Assembly: GCF_000009265.1 (NCBI RefSeq)
Contig: NC_008380.1
Location: 1,617,501 to 1,681,500 of the forward strand
Direction: 5' to 3'
Origin: Rhizobium johnstonii 3841
Lineage (GTDB): Bacteria; Pseudomonadota; Alphaproteobacteria; Rhizobiales; Rhizobiaceae
Length of the DNA: 64,000 nucleotides
Shown: in pieces, positions 9,454 through 19,379 of the stretch
How positions within the stretch are numbered: position 1 is the stretch's first letter
Layout: each line of letters opens with the position of its first letter
Position numbers and translations under genes: made by a program
The notes under the pieces: model-generated
The model's database searches: none
What the model saw: only the letters and a program-made list of their open reading frames with translations
Told to the model about the DNA's origin: nothing

Positions 9454-9690
9454 ATGAGCGATATCGCAGAACGCGTAAAGAAAATTGTTATTGATCATCT
9501 TGGCGTTGATGCCGACAAGGTCGTCGAGAGCGCCAGCTTTATCGACGATCTGGGCGCTGACTCGCTCGACACGGTCGAACTGGTCATGGCTTTCGAAGAA
9601 GAATTCGGCGTTGAAATTCCTGACGACGCTGCCGACTCGATCCTCACGGTCGGCGATGCAGTGAAGTTTATTGAGAAGGCCCAGGCCTGA
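9454..9690 (+). CDS. acpP: acyl carrier protein
   Basis: A small acidic carrier (78 residues) whose phosphopantetheine is attached to Ser37 of the [10 protein letters not shown] motif. It carries growing acyl chains for the Fab enzymes and donates them to lipid A and phospholipid synthesis. GAGGAAA lies upstream of the ATG. It has its own upstream spacer and a terminator hairpin immediately after, so it can be made in excess over fabF. Confidence 0.98.
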   Translation: MSDIAERVKKIVIDHLGVDADKVVESASFIDDLGADSLDTVELVMAFEEEFGVEIPDDAADSILTVGDAVKFIEKAQA

Positions 9691-9705
9691 TCCTGTGAAT
9701 TTGAG

Positions 9706-9736
9706 AAAGGGCGGGCCTGGAGTCCGCCCTTTTCTT
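9706..9736 (+). terminator. terminator/attenuator between acpP and fabF
   Basis: AAAGGGCGG pairs with CCGCCCTTT around a 9-base loop and is followed by T-rich sequence, 15 bases after the acpP stop. It probably gives an abundant short acpP message with partial read-through into fabF. Confidence 0.8.
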
Positions 9737-9782
9737 TTCGGCATATTTCTCCATAGAACATAAGAGACGGGGAAAGCACGCG

Positions 9783-11045
9783 ATGAGACGTGTCGTCATC
9801 ACCGGTACCGGCATGGTATCACCCTTGGGATGCGGAACCGAGGTGACGTGGTCCCGGCTGCTTGCCGGTCAGAACGGCGCCCGCCTCGTCACCGAATTCG
9901 AGGTCGACGACCTTCCCGCCAAGATCGCCTGCCGTATTCCTATCGGTGACGGCACCGACGGCACCTTCAATGTCGATCAGTGGATGGAGCCGAAGGAGCA
10001 GCGCAAGGTCGATCCCTTCATCATCTACGGCATGGCCGCCGCCGACATGGCGCTTGCCGATGCCGGCTGGCATCCTGAAACCGATGAGGACCAGATCGCC
10101 ACCGGCGTGCTGATCGGCTCCGGCATCGGCGGCATCGAAGGCATCGTCGAGGCGGGTTACACCCTGCGCGACAAAGGCCCGCGCCGCATCTCCCCCTTCT
10201 TCATTCCCGGCCGCCTGATCAACCTCGTCTCCGGCCAGGTCTCGATCCGCCACAAGCTGCGCGGCCCCAACCATTCGGTCGTCACCGCCTGCTCGACGGG
10301 TGCGCATGCGATCGGCGATGCCGCGCGGCTGATCGCGCTTGGTGATGCCGACGTCATGGTCGCCGGCGGCACGGAATCGCCTGTCAGCCGCATTTCGCTT
10401 GCAGGTTTTGCCGCCTGCAAGGCGCTGTCGACCCAGCACAACGACGACCCGCAGAAGGCTTCGCGCCCCTATGACCGCGACCGCGACGGCTTCGTCATGG
10501 GCGAAGGCGCCGGCATCGTCGTGCTCGAGGAACTGGAACACGCCAAGGCGCGCGGCGCCAGGATCTACGCCGAAATCGTCGGCTACGGCCTGTCGGGCGA
10601 CGCCTATCACATCACCGCGCCCTCCGAAGACGGCGAGGGCGCCGGCCGCTGCATGGCGATGGCGCTGAAGCGCGCCGGGCTGACGCCGGCCGATATCGAC
10701 TACATCAATGCCCACGGTACTTCGACCATGGCCGACACGATCGAACTCGGCGCTGTCGAGCGGCTGGTCGGCAATGCGGCGTCGAAGATCTCCATGTCCT
10801 CGACCAAGTCGGCGACAGGACACCTTCTTGGTGCTGCCGGCGCGATCGAGGCGATCTTCACCACGCTCGCCATTCGCGACAATATCGCGCCGCCGACGCT
10901 CAATCTCGACAATCCCGAACGGGAGACGGCGATCGATCTTGTTCCGCACACGGCGCGTGAGCGAGACATCAATGTGGCGCTGTCCAACTCGTTCGGATTC
11001 GGCGGCACGAACGCGTCGCTCGTACTGCGCCGTTACGCGCAATAA
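9783..11045 (+). CDS. fabF: beta-ketoacyl-ACP synthase II
   Basis: Condensing enzyme that elongates acyl-ACP with malonyl-ACP; 420 residues. The Cys-His-His triad is clear: Cys170 in TACSTGAHA, His in NAHGTSTMAD and His in ATGHLLGAAG. GFGGTN near the end is the usual KAS II glycine loop. GGGAAAG precedes the ATG. Rhizobia often have extra FabF paralogues, but linkage to acpP marks this one as the housekeeping enzyme. Confidence 0.96.
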   Translation: MRRVVITGTGMVSPLGCGTEVTWSRLLAGQNGARLVTEFEVDDLPAKIACRIPIGDGTDGTFNVDQWMEPKEQRKVDPFIIYGMAAADMALADAGWHPETDEDQIATGVLIGSGIGGIEGIVEAGYTLRDKGPRRISPFFIPGRLINLVSGQVSIRHKLRGPNHSVVTACSTGAHAIGDAARLIALGDADVMVAGGTESPVSRISLAGFAACKALSTQHNDDPQKASRPYDRDRDGFVMGEGAGIVVLEELEHAKARGARIYAEIVGYGLSGDAYHITAPSEDGEGAGRCMAMALKRAGLTPADIDYINAHGTSTMADTIELGAVERLVGNAASKISMSSTKSATGHLLGAAGAIEAIFTTLAIRDNIAPPTLNLDNPERETAIDLVPHTARERDINVALSNSFGFGGTNASLVLRRYAQ

Positions 11046-11228
11046 GAGCCCTGCAAGCGGTGTAACGGGTCTCCCTTGCACCGCAAACCGGCCGTCCTCT
11101 ACGTTGCGCAAGGGGGCGTGCGAAAGCATAACGACCGTCAGCGGCGTCGTTGAACGGCGGCAGAACCTGCTTTTGCCGCATTGCTTCGCGAAATAGCGAA
11201 GTGAGGGTCAAGTTTTAGAGGATTGCCG

Positions 11229-12446
11229 GTGAGCGATACGACGAACCAGAGCAACGATACCCAGGCGCAGAAGGGACCGATTATCCCGAAGTCGCCGAGC
11301 GAAGCCCTGCGTCCGGAACGCGTTCCGGAGCCGCCGAAGCGGTCCAAGAAAGCCCGCGGCCAGGTCGTTCTTTTCCTGAACTTCATCATGACGATGGCGG
11401 TTCTGGTCTGCGTCGTCGCCGTCATCGGCTTCTACTATGCCACATCGACCTATCGGAACCCGGGTCCGCTGCAGACCAACACCAATTTCATCGTCCGCAG
11501 CGGCGCTGGTCTGACCGAAATCGCCTCGAACCTCGAGCGCAACGCGATCATCAGCGATGCCCGCATCTTCCGTTATCTTACGGCAACGCATCTTTCTGCC
11601 GGTGAGAGCCTGAAGGCGGGTGAATACGAGATCAAGGCGAGGGCCTCCATGAGGGATATCATGGAGCTGCTGAAATCGGGCAAGTCCATTCTCTATTCCG
11701 TTTCCTTCCCCGAGGGCCTGACGGTCCGCCAGATGTTCGACCGCATGCTGCAGGATACTGTGCTGGAAGGCGACTTGCCGGCGGCACTGCCGACCGAGGG
11801 CAGCCTGCGTCCGGATACCTACAAATTCTCGCGCGGCACCAAGCGCTCGGAAATCATCGAACAGATGGCGGCTGCGCAGCAGAAGCTTGTCGATCAGATC
11901 TGGGACAAGCGCGACTCGTCGCTGCCGCTGCGATCCAAGGAGGAGTTCGTGACACTCGCCTCGATCGTCGAAAAGGAAACCGGCGTTCCCGACGAGCGAG
12001 CCCATGTCGCCTCCGTTTTCCTGAACCGGCTCGGCAAGGGCATGCGCCTGCAATCCGACCCGACGATCATCTACGGCCTCTTCGGCGGCGAGGGTAAACC
12101 GGCCGACCGGCCGATCTACCAGTCGGACCTGAAGCGGGAAACACCTTACAACACCTATGTCATCAAGGGTCTGCCGCCAACGCCGATCGCCAATCCCGGC
12201 AAGGATGCGCTGGAAGCCGTCGCCAATCCCTGGAAGACGCAGGATCTCTATTTCGTCGCCGACGGCACCGGTGGCCATGTTTTCTCTGCGACGCTCGAGG
12301 AACACAATGCCAACGTCAAGCGCTGGCGCAAGCTCGAAGCCGACAAGGGTTCGGACCCGAACATCGCAGTCGACGGTCAGCCGGAAGAGCTGCCGGCGGA
12401 TAATGGCGCAACCGTCGCGCCGCCGAAGAAAAAGAAGATCAACTGA
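11229..12446 (+). CDS. mltG: endolytic murein transglycosylase MltG
   Basis: Cleaves nascent glycan strands and so acts as a terminator of peptidoglycan polymerisation. 405 residues: a disordered cytoplasmic N-terminus, one membrane segment (about residues 45-70), a LysM-like region and the YceG catalytic domain with the active Glu in LASIVEKETG (about residue 248). Start choice: AGAGGA at 11217-11222 touches a TTG at 11223 but sits 6 bases from the GTG at 11229, so the GTG was taken. In many bacteria mltG lies near fab genes, as here. Confidence 0.93.
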   Translation: MSDTTNQSNDTQAQKGPIIPKSPSEALRPERVPEPPKRSKKARGQVVLFLNFIMTMAVLVCVVAVIGFYYATSTYRNPGPLQTNTNFIVRSGAGLTEIASNLERNAIISDARIFRYLTATHLSAGESLKAGEYEIKARASMRDIMELLKSGKSILYSVSFPEGLTVRQMFDRMLQDTVLEGDLPAALPTEGSLRPDTYKFSRGTKRSEIIEQMAAAQQKLVDQIWDKRDSSLPLRSKEEFVTLASIVEKETGVPDERAHVASVFLNRLGKGMRLQSDPTIIYGLFGGEGKPADRPIYQSDLKRETPYNTYVIKGLPPTPIANPGKDALEAVANPWKTQDLYFVADGTGGHVFSATLEEHNANVKRWRKLEADKGSDPNIAVDGQPEELPADNGATVAPPKKKKIN

Positions 12447-12464
12447 GACTTTCGGGAGGCTCGC

Positions 12465-13352
12465 ATGGCTTTGCAGTCCATGACCGGTTTTGCGCGGCGC
12501 GAGGGAACGAGCGGCCGCTGGCGCTGGGCATGGGAACTACGCTCGGTCAACGGCAAGGGCCTCGACCTGCGCCTGCGCCTGCCGCCCGGTCTCGAACGCA
12601 TGGAGGCAGAGTTCCGCCGCCTCGCCGGCGAAAGCTTCAGCCGCGGCAACCTGCAGGCATCGCTATCCGTCACCGCCGACGAGAACCGTTTCGAGGCGGT
12701 GTTGAACAGGCAAGCGCTTGCCGCCGTGCTGGCCATGCGCGAGCAGCTGGACGGTGTCATCGATCCGGCGCCGCTGAAGCTCGATACGCTGCTTCTGGTG
12801 CGCGGCATCGTCGAATTCCGCGAAAGCGAGGATGGCGAGGAGGCTCTTGCCGCCCGTGACGCCGATATCGCTGCCGGCCTGCTGGCCGCGCTTGCCGATC
12901 TGAGAGCGATGCGCGAACAGGAAGGGGCGGCGCTGGCCCGCATTCTTCACGACCACGTCACGACGATCGAAGGCCTGACACGGATGATCGAGGTCGATCC
13001 GTCGCGCTCGTCGCAGGAGATCGCCGCGCGGCTTGCCGCGCAGGTCGCCTCGTTGATGGACGGCATGGCCGCGCTCGACCGCGACAGGCTGCATGCCGAA
13101 GCCGCGCTACTGGCGACCAAGGCGGATCTGCGCGAGGAAATCGATCGTCTGAAGGCTCATATCGCTGCAGCGCGCGATCTCCTGGTGAAAGGTGGCCCCG
13201 CCGGGCGCCGGTTGGACTTCCTTGCACAGGAATTTAACCGCGAATCGAATACCATCTGCTCGAAGTCGAATGCCTCGGCGGTCACCGCCGCCGGCATCGA
13301 GCTGAAAGTCGTGATCGACCAGTTCCGCGAGCAGGTCCAGAATTTGGAGTAA
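12465..13352 (+). CDS. YicC/YloC-family endoribonuclease
   Basis: A 295-residue protein starting MALQSMTGFAR, the signature opening of the YicC family, and ending with the conserved QEFNRESNTICSKSN and VVIDQFREQVQNLE segments. E. coli YicC and its relatives are RNases that affect stationary-phase survival and sRNA turnover. GGGAGG lies 6 bases before the ATG. It is 18 bases after mltG and 3 bases before gmk, so these form one operon. The yicC-gmk pairing is conserved widely. Confidence 0.9.
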   Translation: MALQSMTGFARREGTSGRWRWAWELRSVNGKGLDLRLRLPPGLERMEAEFRRLAGESFSRGNLQASLSVTADENRFEAVLNRQALAAVLAMREQLDGVIDPAPLKLDTLLLVRGIVEFRESEDGEEALAARDADIAAGLLAALADLRAMREQEGAALARILHDHVTTIEGLTRMIEVDPSRSSQEIAARLAAQVASLMDGMAALDRDRLHAEAALLATKADLREEIDRLKAHIAAARDLLVKGGPAGRRLDFLAQEFNRESNTICSKSNASAVTAAGIELKVVIDQFREQVQNLE

Positions 13353-13355
13353 GAC

Positions 13356-14018
13356 ATGAAACCGGCGAAATCCTCGCCCGTGCAGATCGCCCGCCGCGGT
13401 CTAATGCTTGTCATCTCGTCGCCATCAGGCGCCGGCAAGTCCACCATCGCGCGCACGCTGCTGGAGACCGACAGGCAAATCGGCCTTTCCGTCAGCGTCA
13501 CCACGCGCCAGCGCCGTCCGAGCGAAGTCGAGGATGTGCATTACCACTTCAAGAGTGTGCGCGAGTTCGAGCGGCTGCGCGATAGCGACGCCCTGCTCGA
13601 ATGGGCCGAGGTGCATGGCAATTTCTACGGCACGCCGCGTGAGCCGGTCGAGCAGGCCATGGGTGAAGGCCGCGACATGCTCTTCGACATCGATTGGCAG
13701 GGCGCCCAGCAATTGCAGGAGAAGATGTCGGCCGACGTCGTCTCCATCTTCGTGCTGCCGCCGACCATGACCGAGCTCCAGTCGCGGCTGCATCGCCGTG
13801 CGGAGGATTCCGAGGAGGTCATCCAGACGCGCCTCGCCAACAGCCGCGCCGAGATCGCTCACTGGCGCGAATACGACTATGTCATCGTCAATGACGATCT
13901 CAACGCCGCCCTCGACGCCGTCCAGTCGATCGTCAAGGCCGAACGCCTGCGCCGCGACCGCCGCCACGGCATGTTCGACTTCGTCCGCGAGTTGCTGGAA
14001 GAGACGCCGTCGCTTTAG
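13356..14018 (+). CDS. gmk: guanylate kinase
   Basis: Phosphorylates GMP/dGMP to GDP; 220 residues. The P-loop [10 protein letters not shown] is at residues 21-30, followed by the GMP-binding [18 protein letters not shown] region and the lid (RLANSRAEI). Translation is probably coupled to yicC. Its TAG stop lies at the edge of a rhizobial palindromic repeat that occupies the 43-base gap to the convergent rsmA. Confidence 0.96.
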   Translation: MKPAKSSPVQIARRGLMLVISSPSGAGKSTIARTLLETDRQIGLSVSVTTRQRRPSEVEDVHYHFKSVREFERLRDSDALLEWAEVHGNFYGTPREPVEQAMGEGRDMLFDIDWQGAQQLQEKMSADVVSIFVLPPTMTELQSRLHRRAEDSEEVIQTRLANSRAEIAHWREYDYVIVNDDLNAALDAVQSIVKAERLRRDRRHGMFDFVRELLEETPSL

Positions 14019-14060
14019 AGTAATTTGTAGGAAAACCGCTTCGGACGTTCCTGGAATTGA
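14015..14060. repeat. dispersed palindromic repeat, GGTTTTCC type (copy 1)
   Basis: Reading leftward it gives CAATTCCAGGAA, then CGAAGCGGTTTTCC, matching the copy at 47069 in both blocks. It fills the space between convergent gmk and rsmA and includes the gmk stop codon. Confidence 0.6.
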
Positions 14061-14061
14061 T

Positions 14062-14889
14062 CTACAGGCTGTTTGCGAGAAGGCAGAATTCCTTGACGGA
14101 CAAGGTTTCCGCCCGACGCGCCGGATCGATCCCGGCCTTGACGAGCAGCCTCTCGCCGCCGAGCGGTTTCAGGCTTTGGCGCAGCATTTTGCGGCGCTGG
14201 CCGAAGGCCGCCTGCGTCACCTTTTCCAGATTGCTGACAGCGCAGGGGATCGGGTTTTCGCGGGGGGTCAGTTGCACGACCGTCGACGTCACTTTCGGCG
14301 GCGGCGTGAAGGCTTGCGGCGGCACGTCGAAGGCCATGCGTGCCTCCGTCCGCCAGCCGCAGAGCACGCCGAGACGGCCGTAATGATCGTCGTCTTCGTT
14401 GGCGACGATACGCTCGCCGACTTCCTTCTGAAACATCAGCGTCAGCGACTGCCAGAACGGCGGCCAGGCTTTCGGCAGCAGCCAGTTGACCAGCAACTGC
14501 GTGCCGACATTATAGGGCAGGTTGGCAATGATCTTGATCGGGCCTTGCGGCGCCAATGTCTCGAAATCCGTCTTCAGCGCATCGCCTTCGATCACCTCCA
14601 GCCGGCCGGGATAATGATCGGCGATCTCGGCAAGCGCCGGCAGGCAGCGTGTATCCCGCTCGATGGCGATAACTTTCCTGGCGCCGAGCGCCAGGATCGC
14701 GCGCGTCAGCCCGCCGGGGCCGGGGCCGACCTCGAAAACGGTCGCATCTTCGAGTGCCCCCGCCGTGCGGGCGATCTTCTGCGTGAGGTTGAGGTCGAGC
14801 AGGAAATTCTGCCCGAGCGCCTTGCGTGCATCGAGGCCGTGGCGCTGGATGACGTCGCGAAGTGGCGGCAGACCATCGAGTGCTGCCAT
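14062..14889 (-). CDS. rsmA: 16S rRNA dimethyladenosine transferase RsmA (KsgA)
   Basis: Dimethylates two adjacent adenosines in the 3' helix of 16S rRNA; 275 residues. The N-terminal [10 protein letters not shown], the SAM site [10 protein letters not shown] and the catalytic NLPYNVGT are diagnostic. Its ATG overlaps the pdxA stop (TGATG), so it is translationally coupled. The lptF-lptG-lptD-surA-pdxA-rsmA order is shared by many Gram-negatives. Confidence 0.97.
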   Translation of the reverse strand: MAALDGLPPLRDVIQRHGLDARKALGQNFLLDLNLTQKIARTAGALEDATVFEVGPGPGGLTRAILALGARKVIAIERDTRCLPALAEIADHYPGRLEVIEGDALKTDFETLAPQGPIKIIANLPYNVGTQLLVNWLLPKAWPPFWQSLTLMFQKEVGERIVANEDDDHYGRLGVLCGWRTEARMAFDVPPQAFTPPPKVTSTVVQLTPRENPIPCAVSNLEKVTQAAFGQRRKMLRQSLKPLGGERLLVKAGIDPARRAETLSVKEFCLLANSL

Positions 14890-15917
14890 CAGCGGCGGCT
14901 TTCCGCGCTGCGGCCGAGCTGGGCGGCGAGCTTCAGCGCCGCAACGAGGCTGTGCTCGCGCGCCAGTCCCTTCCCGGCAATGCCGAAAGCGGTGCCGTGA
15001 TCCGGCGAGGTGCGCACGAAGGGAAGCCCGAGTGTCACGTTGACGCTGTCGTCGAAACCAAGTGCCTTGGCCGGGATCAGCGCCTGATCGTGATACATGC
15101 AGATGGCAACGTCGTATCGCGCCCGCGCCTCGTCATGGAACATCGTATCGGCGGGCAGGGGGCCGATCGCATCGATTCCCTCGTCGCGCAGGCCCTCGAT
15201 CGCCGGACGGATGACGTCCTCGTCCTCCGTGCCGATCGCCCCGCCTTCGCCTGCATGCGGGTTGAGGCCGGCAACGGCGAGCCGCGGCGCCTCGATGCCG
15301 AAGCGCTGCCTCAGATCTTCATGGGCGATCCTGCAGGTTTCCGTGATCAGTTCGCCCGTCAGCGCCTGCGGCACATCGCGGACCGGAATGTGGATGGTGA
15401 CGGGAATGGCCCGGAGCTTCGGTCCGGACAGCATCATTACCGGTGTTACCGGCCGGCCGATCGCCCTGGCGGCGAGATCGGCGAGAAATTCGGTATGGCC
15501 GGGAAATCGGAAACCCGCCTCGTAAAGCACGGCCTTGGCGATCGGATTGGTGACGACTGCGAGCGCCTCGCCGTCAATGACAAGCGACACGGCTTTCTCG
15601 ATCGACGCGATCGTGCCTTTCGCCGTTGCCGCATGCGGTTCGCCGGCCACGACCTCGATACCAACAGGTATGGTCATGACGGGCAGAGCATCGGCAAATA
15701 TGCTGGCGGCCTTGCTGGCTTCATCGGTCTCGCGGATCGAGACCGCCAGATTGAGCTGGCGGGCTCTCAATGCCAGAACATCGGGGTCGCCGATCAGGAA
15801 GAAAGGCGGCAGCCCGAGTTCACGCCGCCGGAGCCAAGCCATCAGAGTAATATCCGGCCCGATGCCGGCGGGGTCGCCTTGGCTCAGCGCAAGCGGTCGC
15901 GAAAACGGTATTGCCAT
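14889..15917 (-). CDS. pdxA: 4-hydroxythreonine-4-phosphate dehydrogenase PdxA
   Basis: NAD-dependent step of the DXP-dependent pyridoxal phosphate pathway. 342 residues. Recognisable PdxA features are [13 protein letters not shown] at the N-terminus, PGHTEFLAD in the middle, metal-binding His residues, and [10 protein letters not shown] and [14 protein letters not shown] later. Six bases separate it from the upstream surA-like gene and one base overlaps rsmA. Confidence 0.96.
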   Translation of the reverse strand: MAIPFSRPLALSQGDPAGIGPDITLMAWLRRRELGLPPFFLIGDPDVLALRARQLNLAVSIRETDEASKAASIFADALPVMTIPVGIEVVAGEPHAATAKGTIASIEKAVSLVIDGEALAVVTNPIAKAVLYEAGFRFPGHTEFLADLAARAIGRPVTPVMMLSGPKLRAIPVTIHIPVRDVPQALTGELITETCRIAHEDLRQRFGIEAPRLAVAGLNPHAGEGGAIGTEDEDVIRPAIEGLRDEGIDAIGPLPADTMFHDEARARYDVAICMYHDQALIPAKALGFDDSVNVTLGLPFVRTSPDHGTAFGIAGKGLAREHSLVAALKLAAQLGRSAESRR

Positions 15918-15923
15918 TGTCGG

Positions 15924-16868
15924 TCAGCGATAGGCGATCTGCGCCTTTTTGCGCAGTTCATCCAGGTATTTCTTGCTGTTTTCGTTTTCCGGGCTGGCAT
16001 CCTTGCCGGCCTTGGACTTGTCGAGATCTTCCTGGCGGAAGACCATTTCGGCGGCCTGGTCGTCTGAAACCTGGCGCTGGCTGCAGATTGCCAGATATTC
16101 GACGCCCTTGTCGGTGACGCGGGTCCCTGTCGTGTTGCCCTTGGCCTGCTCGACCAGCGGCTTCCAATCCGGCGGGATCTCGGGGGCGAGCAGGCGGCCG
16201 AGATCGCGCACGGAAACGTCGCGCATCGTCGCGGCAAACACCTTTGCCTGATCGCAGCCGGGAAATTTGGAGCGCGACGCCTCGGCCTCGCCCTTGCGCT
16301 TGCCTGTGATGGCGCCGCGCTTGGCTTGCGGAATGACAAAGATGATCTGCTGCAGCATATATTCCGTCGTCACCGGCTTCTGCTTGTTGTTCTGCATCAT
16401 GCGCGAGACGAGATCATAGTTCGACAGCCGTGAGGTCGAGCCGTAGCGGGCGTTGACGACACGCGGCCAGCTCATCTGCACGGCGATGAAACCCTTGAAA
16501 TGATCGACGCCGACGCCGGCGCGATCGAGGATCTGCGACATCTGCTCGGGGGAAAGCTTGTTGCCGCTCGAAAAGCGCGCGAAGGACGCATCGACGTCCT
16601 GCTGCGAAACCGACATACGGACGCGGGCGACTTCCTGCCGCTTGAGCGCCTCGTCGATCAGTTGCTCCTCGGCGGTCTTGGCATCGGCCTTCGTATGCTG
16701 CAGGCGCAGGAAGGCCTGGCGCTTGGCGACGTCGCCGCTGGTTATGGCGGTGCCGTTCACCACGGCCTTGACTTCACTGGCTGCAAGCGCTGGAGCGGCA
16801 AGGCCTGTCAGCAATGCAAGCGCTGCCCCGGCGAGGAACTTGGTTATGGCATTTTTCGCGTCAATCAT
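15924..16868 (-). CDS. SurA-like periplasmic chaperone/peptidyl-prolyl isomerase
   Basis: Exported 314-residue protein with a signal peptide ending near APALAAS (about residue 28). The SurA N-terminal chaperone region follows (VNGTAITSGDVAKRQAFLRL and LIDEALKRQEV). A YMLQQIIFVIP segment marks the start of one divergent parvulin-like domain; the second domain of E. coli SurA is absent. Its place between lptD and pdxA supports a role in folding outer-membrane proteins, LptD included. The start at 16868 has GGAGGTC upstream; an extension to 16931 is not needed. Confidence 0.8.
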   Translation of the reverse strand: MIDAKNAITKFLAGAALALLTGLAAPALAASEVKAVVNGTAITSGDVAKRQAFLRLQHTKADAKTAEEQLIDEALKRQEVARVRMSVSQQDVDASFARFSSGNKLSPEQMSQILDRAGVGVDHFKGFIAVQMSWPRVVNARYGSTSRLSNYDLVSRMMQNNKQKPVTTEYMLQQIIFVIPQAKRGAITGKRKGEAEASRSKFPGCDQAKVFAATMRDVSVRDLGRLLAPEIPPDWKPLVEQAKGNTTGTRVTDKGVEYLAICSQRQVSDDQAAEMVFRQEDLDKSKAGKDASPENENSKKYLDELRKKAQIAYR

Positions 16869-17051
16869 CTGTTGACCTCCCGATAGCGCCGCGAGACTTG
16901 TTCGCGGCGTTCTTACCACAGTGCGAGACACGCTGAAATCGCTTCCATCACGGCGCGAAACCCCTATGCCTCAGATACCGACTGGCGGCAATGTCCTGCA
17001 CAGGCTTACGGCGAAAGAATGGCTTCAGGCCATGTTTGCGCCGATCGCCCG

Positions 17052-19379
17052 TCATTCGAGGGTGTCGGAACCGATCTTGATGTCGCCGAGCGTGCGGAAG
17101 GTCAACCGTGCGCCGATCGTCCAGTCGCTTCCCGACTCGTCGTCGGAATCTCTGCTGTCCGTATAGGCGATCGTGAAGATCGTGCATTCGTCCTCATAAG
17201 AGAGGCCGATCGTCCGCCGACTGATCACATCATTGTTCAGATCCCAGGCAATGCCGCCGAAAATCGACCAGTAATCCTTGAACTTGACGGTGCTGTTGGT
17301 CTGGATCTCGTCATTGTCCTCGGCGAAGCCATATGCCGGCTGGGCGCTGAGATGAGTGTAGGTCAGCTGCGTCGAGAAGGTGTCGTTCTGGTAGGCCGTC
17401 GTCAGGTCGCCGCGGCGGAATTCGAAATCTTTTTCGTCGAGCCGGTAGGAGGCTGCGACGGAAACGCCGTAGGGTGTTTCGACGCCGCCAAGGCCGACAT
17501 AATCGGAGCGGTCGGTTTCAAGGCCCGAATCCGCGCCGACATTAACGAGGTCATCGGTCGCAAACGAGTTCTGGCCGGCGATCTGATAGGATTGGCCGAA
17601 AATGCCGTGCAGCTTGTAACCGCTGTCGAATGTACCGGTGTACTGGAAGCCGACATTGGCGCGGGTACCGCCTTCGACCCGGTCGTAGCCCGAGAACTTG
17701 TCGCGGTCGAACAGCGAGGTCGCGTCGAAGACGAAGCTTTGCGCATCCTCGTTCGGCAGGCGGCCTGCCAGCTGCTCGTCGGGGCGGGCATAGATCTGTG
17801 CGATCGGCTCGAGGATATGGGTGCTATTGTCCGTCGTCATCAGGATCGGATAACGCATCTCCAGTCCGGCTGTGAACATCGAGCGGGTAGCAGAATTACC
17901 GTCGACGTAGTTGCCGGTGTAGCCCGTGGGGTCATCCATGTTCAGCGCGAAGGCATCGCCGCGCGCGGCCAGTAACGGTGTGATCACCAGACCGGTCGGC
18001 GTGACGTAGGTGCGCTTCCACTGCAGCTCGGCAGTCAGACGCGAAGTCTGGCCTTTCAGGCCGCGGAAACGGTCGAAGCCGTCGACGGTATAGAAGTCGT
18101 CATGTGTGCGCGAAATATTCGTCAGGTTGACATCCGCCGAAAGCTCGCCGCCGGCAAGCGGCTGCGGCGCCACATAGTGATAGTCGAGCGACGGATAGAC
18201 GATCGCCTGCTGCTTTTCGGCGGTATTCGTCCGATCGGCATCCTGGACGTCGAAATAGAACGCCCGCATGTCGAAATAATTGCGTTTCCCGAGCCCCGTC
18301 AGGTAGATCTGGTTGGTACGATCCGTACCGGTCAGGCCCCGCAGCTTGTACGTTTTCGAGAAATTGTTGTCGCTCTGCGTCATGACGTCCCAGCCGAACG
18401 TCCAGCGCGGATTGATGCGGAAGTCAGCCTTGGAGGCCACCATGCCACGTTGCTCGGCTTCGGCATCGCTGGTCCCGGAGCTGAAGTTGCCCGGTTTTGC
18501 CTGGTCGATGCCGGCGACGCGCAGAATATGCGTGCCATTTTCGAAGCGTTGACGAAATTCGCCTTCGATGAGGAAGCCCTGGGCGGTGTAGCCGGTGGCG
18601 GTGACCGTCGCGTCCATGCTCGGCGAGATCACATAGTAATAAGGAACGGAAAGACCGAAGCCCAGATTCTGAGACAGGCTCATCGTCGGAAACAGAAAGC
18701 CGGACTTGCGTTTCACCGTATTGTCGGGAACTTCGATGAACGGCAGGAAGGCGATCGGATGGCCGAGCAGCTCGAAGCGCGTTCTCTCCAGACGGATCGT
18801 ATGCGTCTCGCCATTCTGGATCACCCGCTGGGCCTTGACCTGCCAGAAGGGGGCGCGCTTCGGATCTTCGGCGCAGGGAAGGCAGGCCGTGTAGACGCCC
18901 TTGTTGAGAATCATCATCGTGCCGCCGACGCGCTCGCCGCTTTCGGCGACGATGCGGGTATTGTCGGCGGTCTCGATGCGCAACGAGTTCAGGAACCCGT
19001 CGGCAAAATTGTCGGTCACATCAAGGTTGTCGGCATAGATACGGTTGCCGTCCGGGCTGACCAACTCGACATTGCCAAGCGCCATCATCCGGCCAGTCTT
19101 CTGATTGTACTCGACCTTCTGCGCGACCATTTTATAGCCGCCATAGTTGATCTGCACGCCGCCGACCGCCGACACCAGATCGGCGTCACGGTTATAGACC
19201 AGTTCATTGGCCGAAAGCAGGAGCTTGGCTCCTTCCGGAATGTTCTTCCCGATATCTTGAGCGGACGTGTTGGCCTGGCCGTAGGAGGCTGGGACACTGC
19301 CGAAATAGGAACATAGAGTCGCACCGACAAGCAGGGCAACCAACTGATTACTAAAATACTTGCGGTCGCCTGCCGCCAC
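17052..19379 (-). CDS. lptD: LPS-assembly outer-membrane protein LptD
   Basis: The outer-membrane translocon that, with LptE, inserts lipopolysaccharide into the outer leaflet. 775 residues: a signal sequence (about 10-38), an OstA/LptA-like beta-jellyroll (ANELVYNRDADLVSAVGGVQ, about 65-180), then a large beta barrel ending in LGDIKIGSDTLE. The start is the GTG at 19379, which shares its G with the lptG TAG stop and has AGGAGGA six bases upstream. An ORF extended to 19445 would run 66 bases into lptG and is unlikely. Confidence 0.93.
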   Translation of the reverse strand: MAAGDRKYFSNQLVALLVGATLCSYFGSVPASYGQANTSAQDIGKNIPEGAKLLLSANELVYNRDADLVSAVGGVQINYGGYKMVAQKVEYNQKTGRMMALGNVELVSPDGNRIYADNLDVTDNFADGFLNSLRIETADNTRIVAESGERVGGTMMILNKGVYTACLPCAEDPKRAPFWQVKAQRVIQNGETHTIRLERTRFELLGHPIAFLPFIEVPDNTVKRKSGFLFPTMSLSQNLGFGLSVPYYYVISPSMDATVTATGYTAQGFLIEGEFRQRFENGTHILRVAGIDQAKPGNFSSGTSDAEAEQRGMVASKADFRINPRWTFGWDVMTQSDNNFSKTYKLRGLTGTDRTNQIYLTGLGKRNYFDMRAFYFDVQDADRTNTAEKQQAIVYPSLDYHYVAPQPLAGGELSADVNLTNISRTHDDFYTVDGFDRFRGLKGQTSRLTAELQWKRTYVTPTGLVITPLLAARGDAFALNMDDPTGYTGNYVDGNSATRSMFTAGLEMRYPILMTTDNSTHILEPIAQIYARPDEQLAGRLPNEDAQSFVFDATSLFDRDKFSGYDRVEGGTRANVGFQYTGTFDSGYKLHGIFGQSYQIAGQNSFATDDLVNVGADSGLETDRSDYVGLGGVETPYGVSVAASYRLDEKDFEFRRGDLTTAYQNDTFSTQLTYTHLSAQPAYGFAEDNDEIQTNSTVKFKDYWSIFGGIAWDLNNDVISRRTIGLSYEDECTIFTIAYTDSRDSDDESGSDWTIGARLTFRTLGDIKIGSDTLE

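Noticed and set aside
14862..16067. A 401-codon plus-strand frame across pdxA and the surA-like gene
   Set aside because: Antisense shadow of clearly recognised genes; it spans a gene boundary and has no ribosome site.
18102..19316. A 404-codon plus-strand frame inside lptD
   Set aside because: Antisense shadow with a composition typical of reverse-complemented GC-rich coding sequence.
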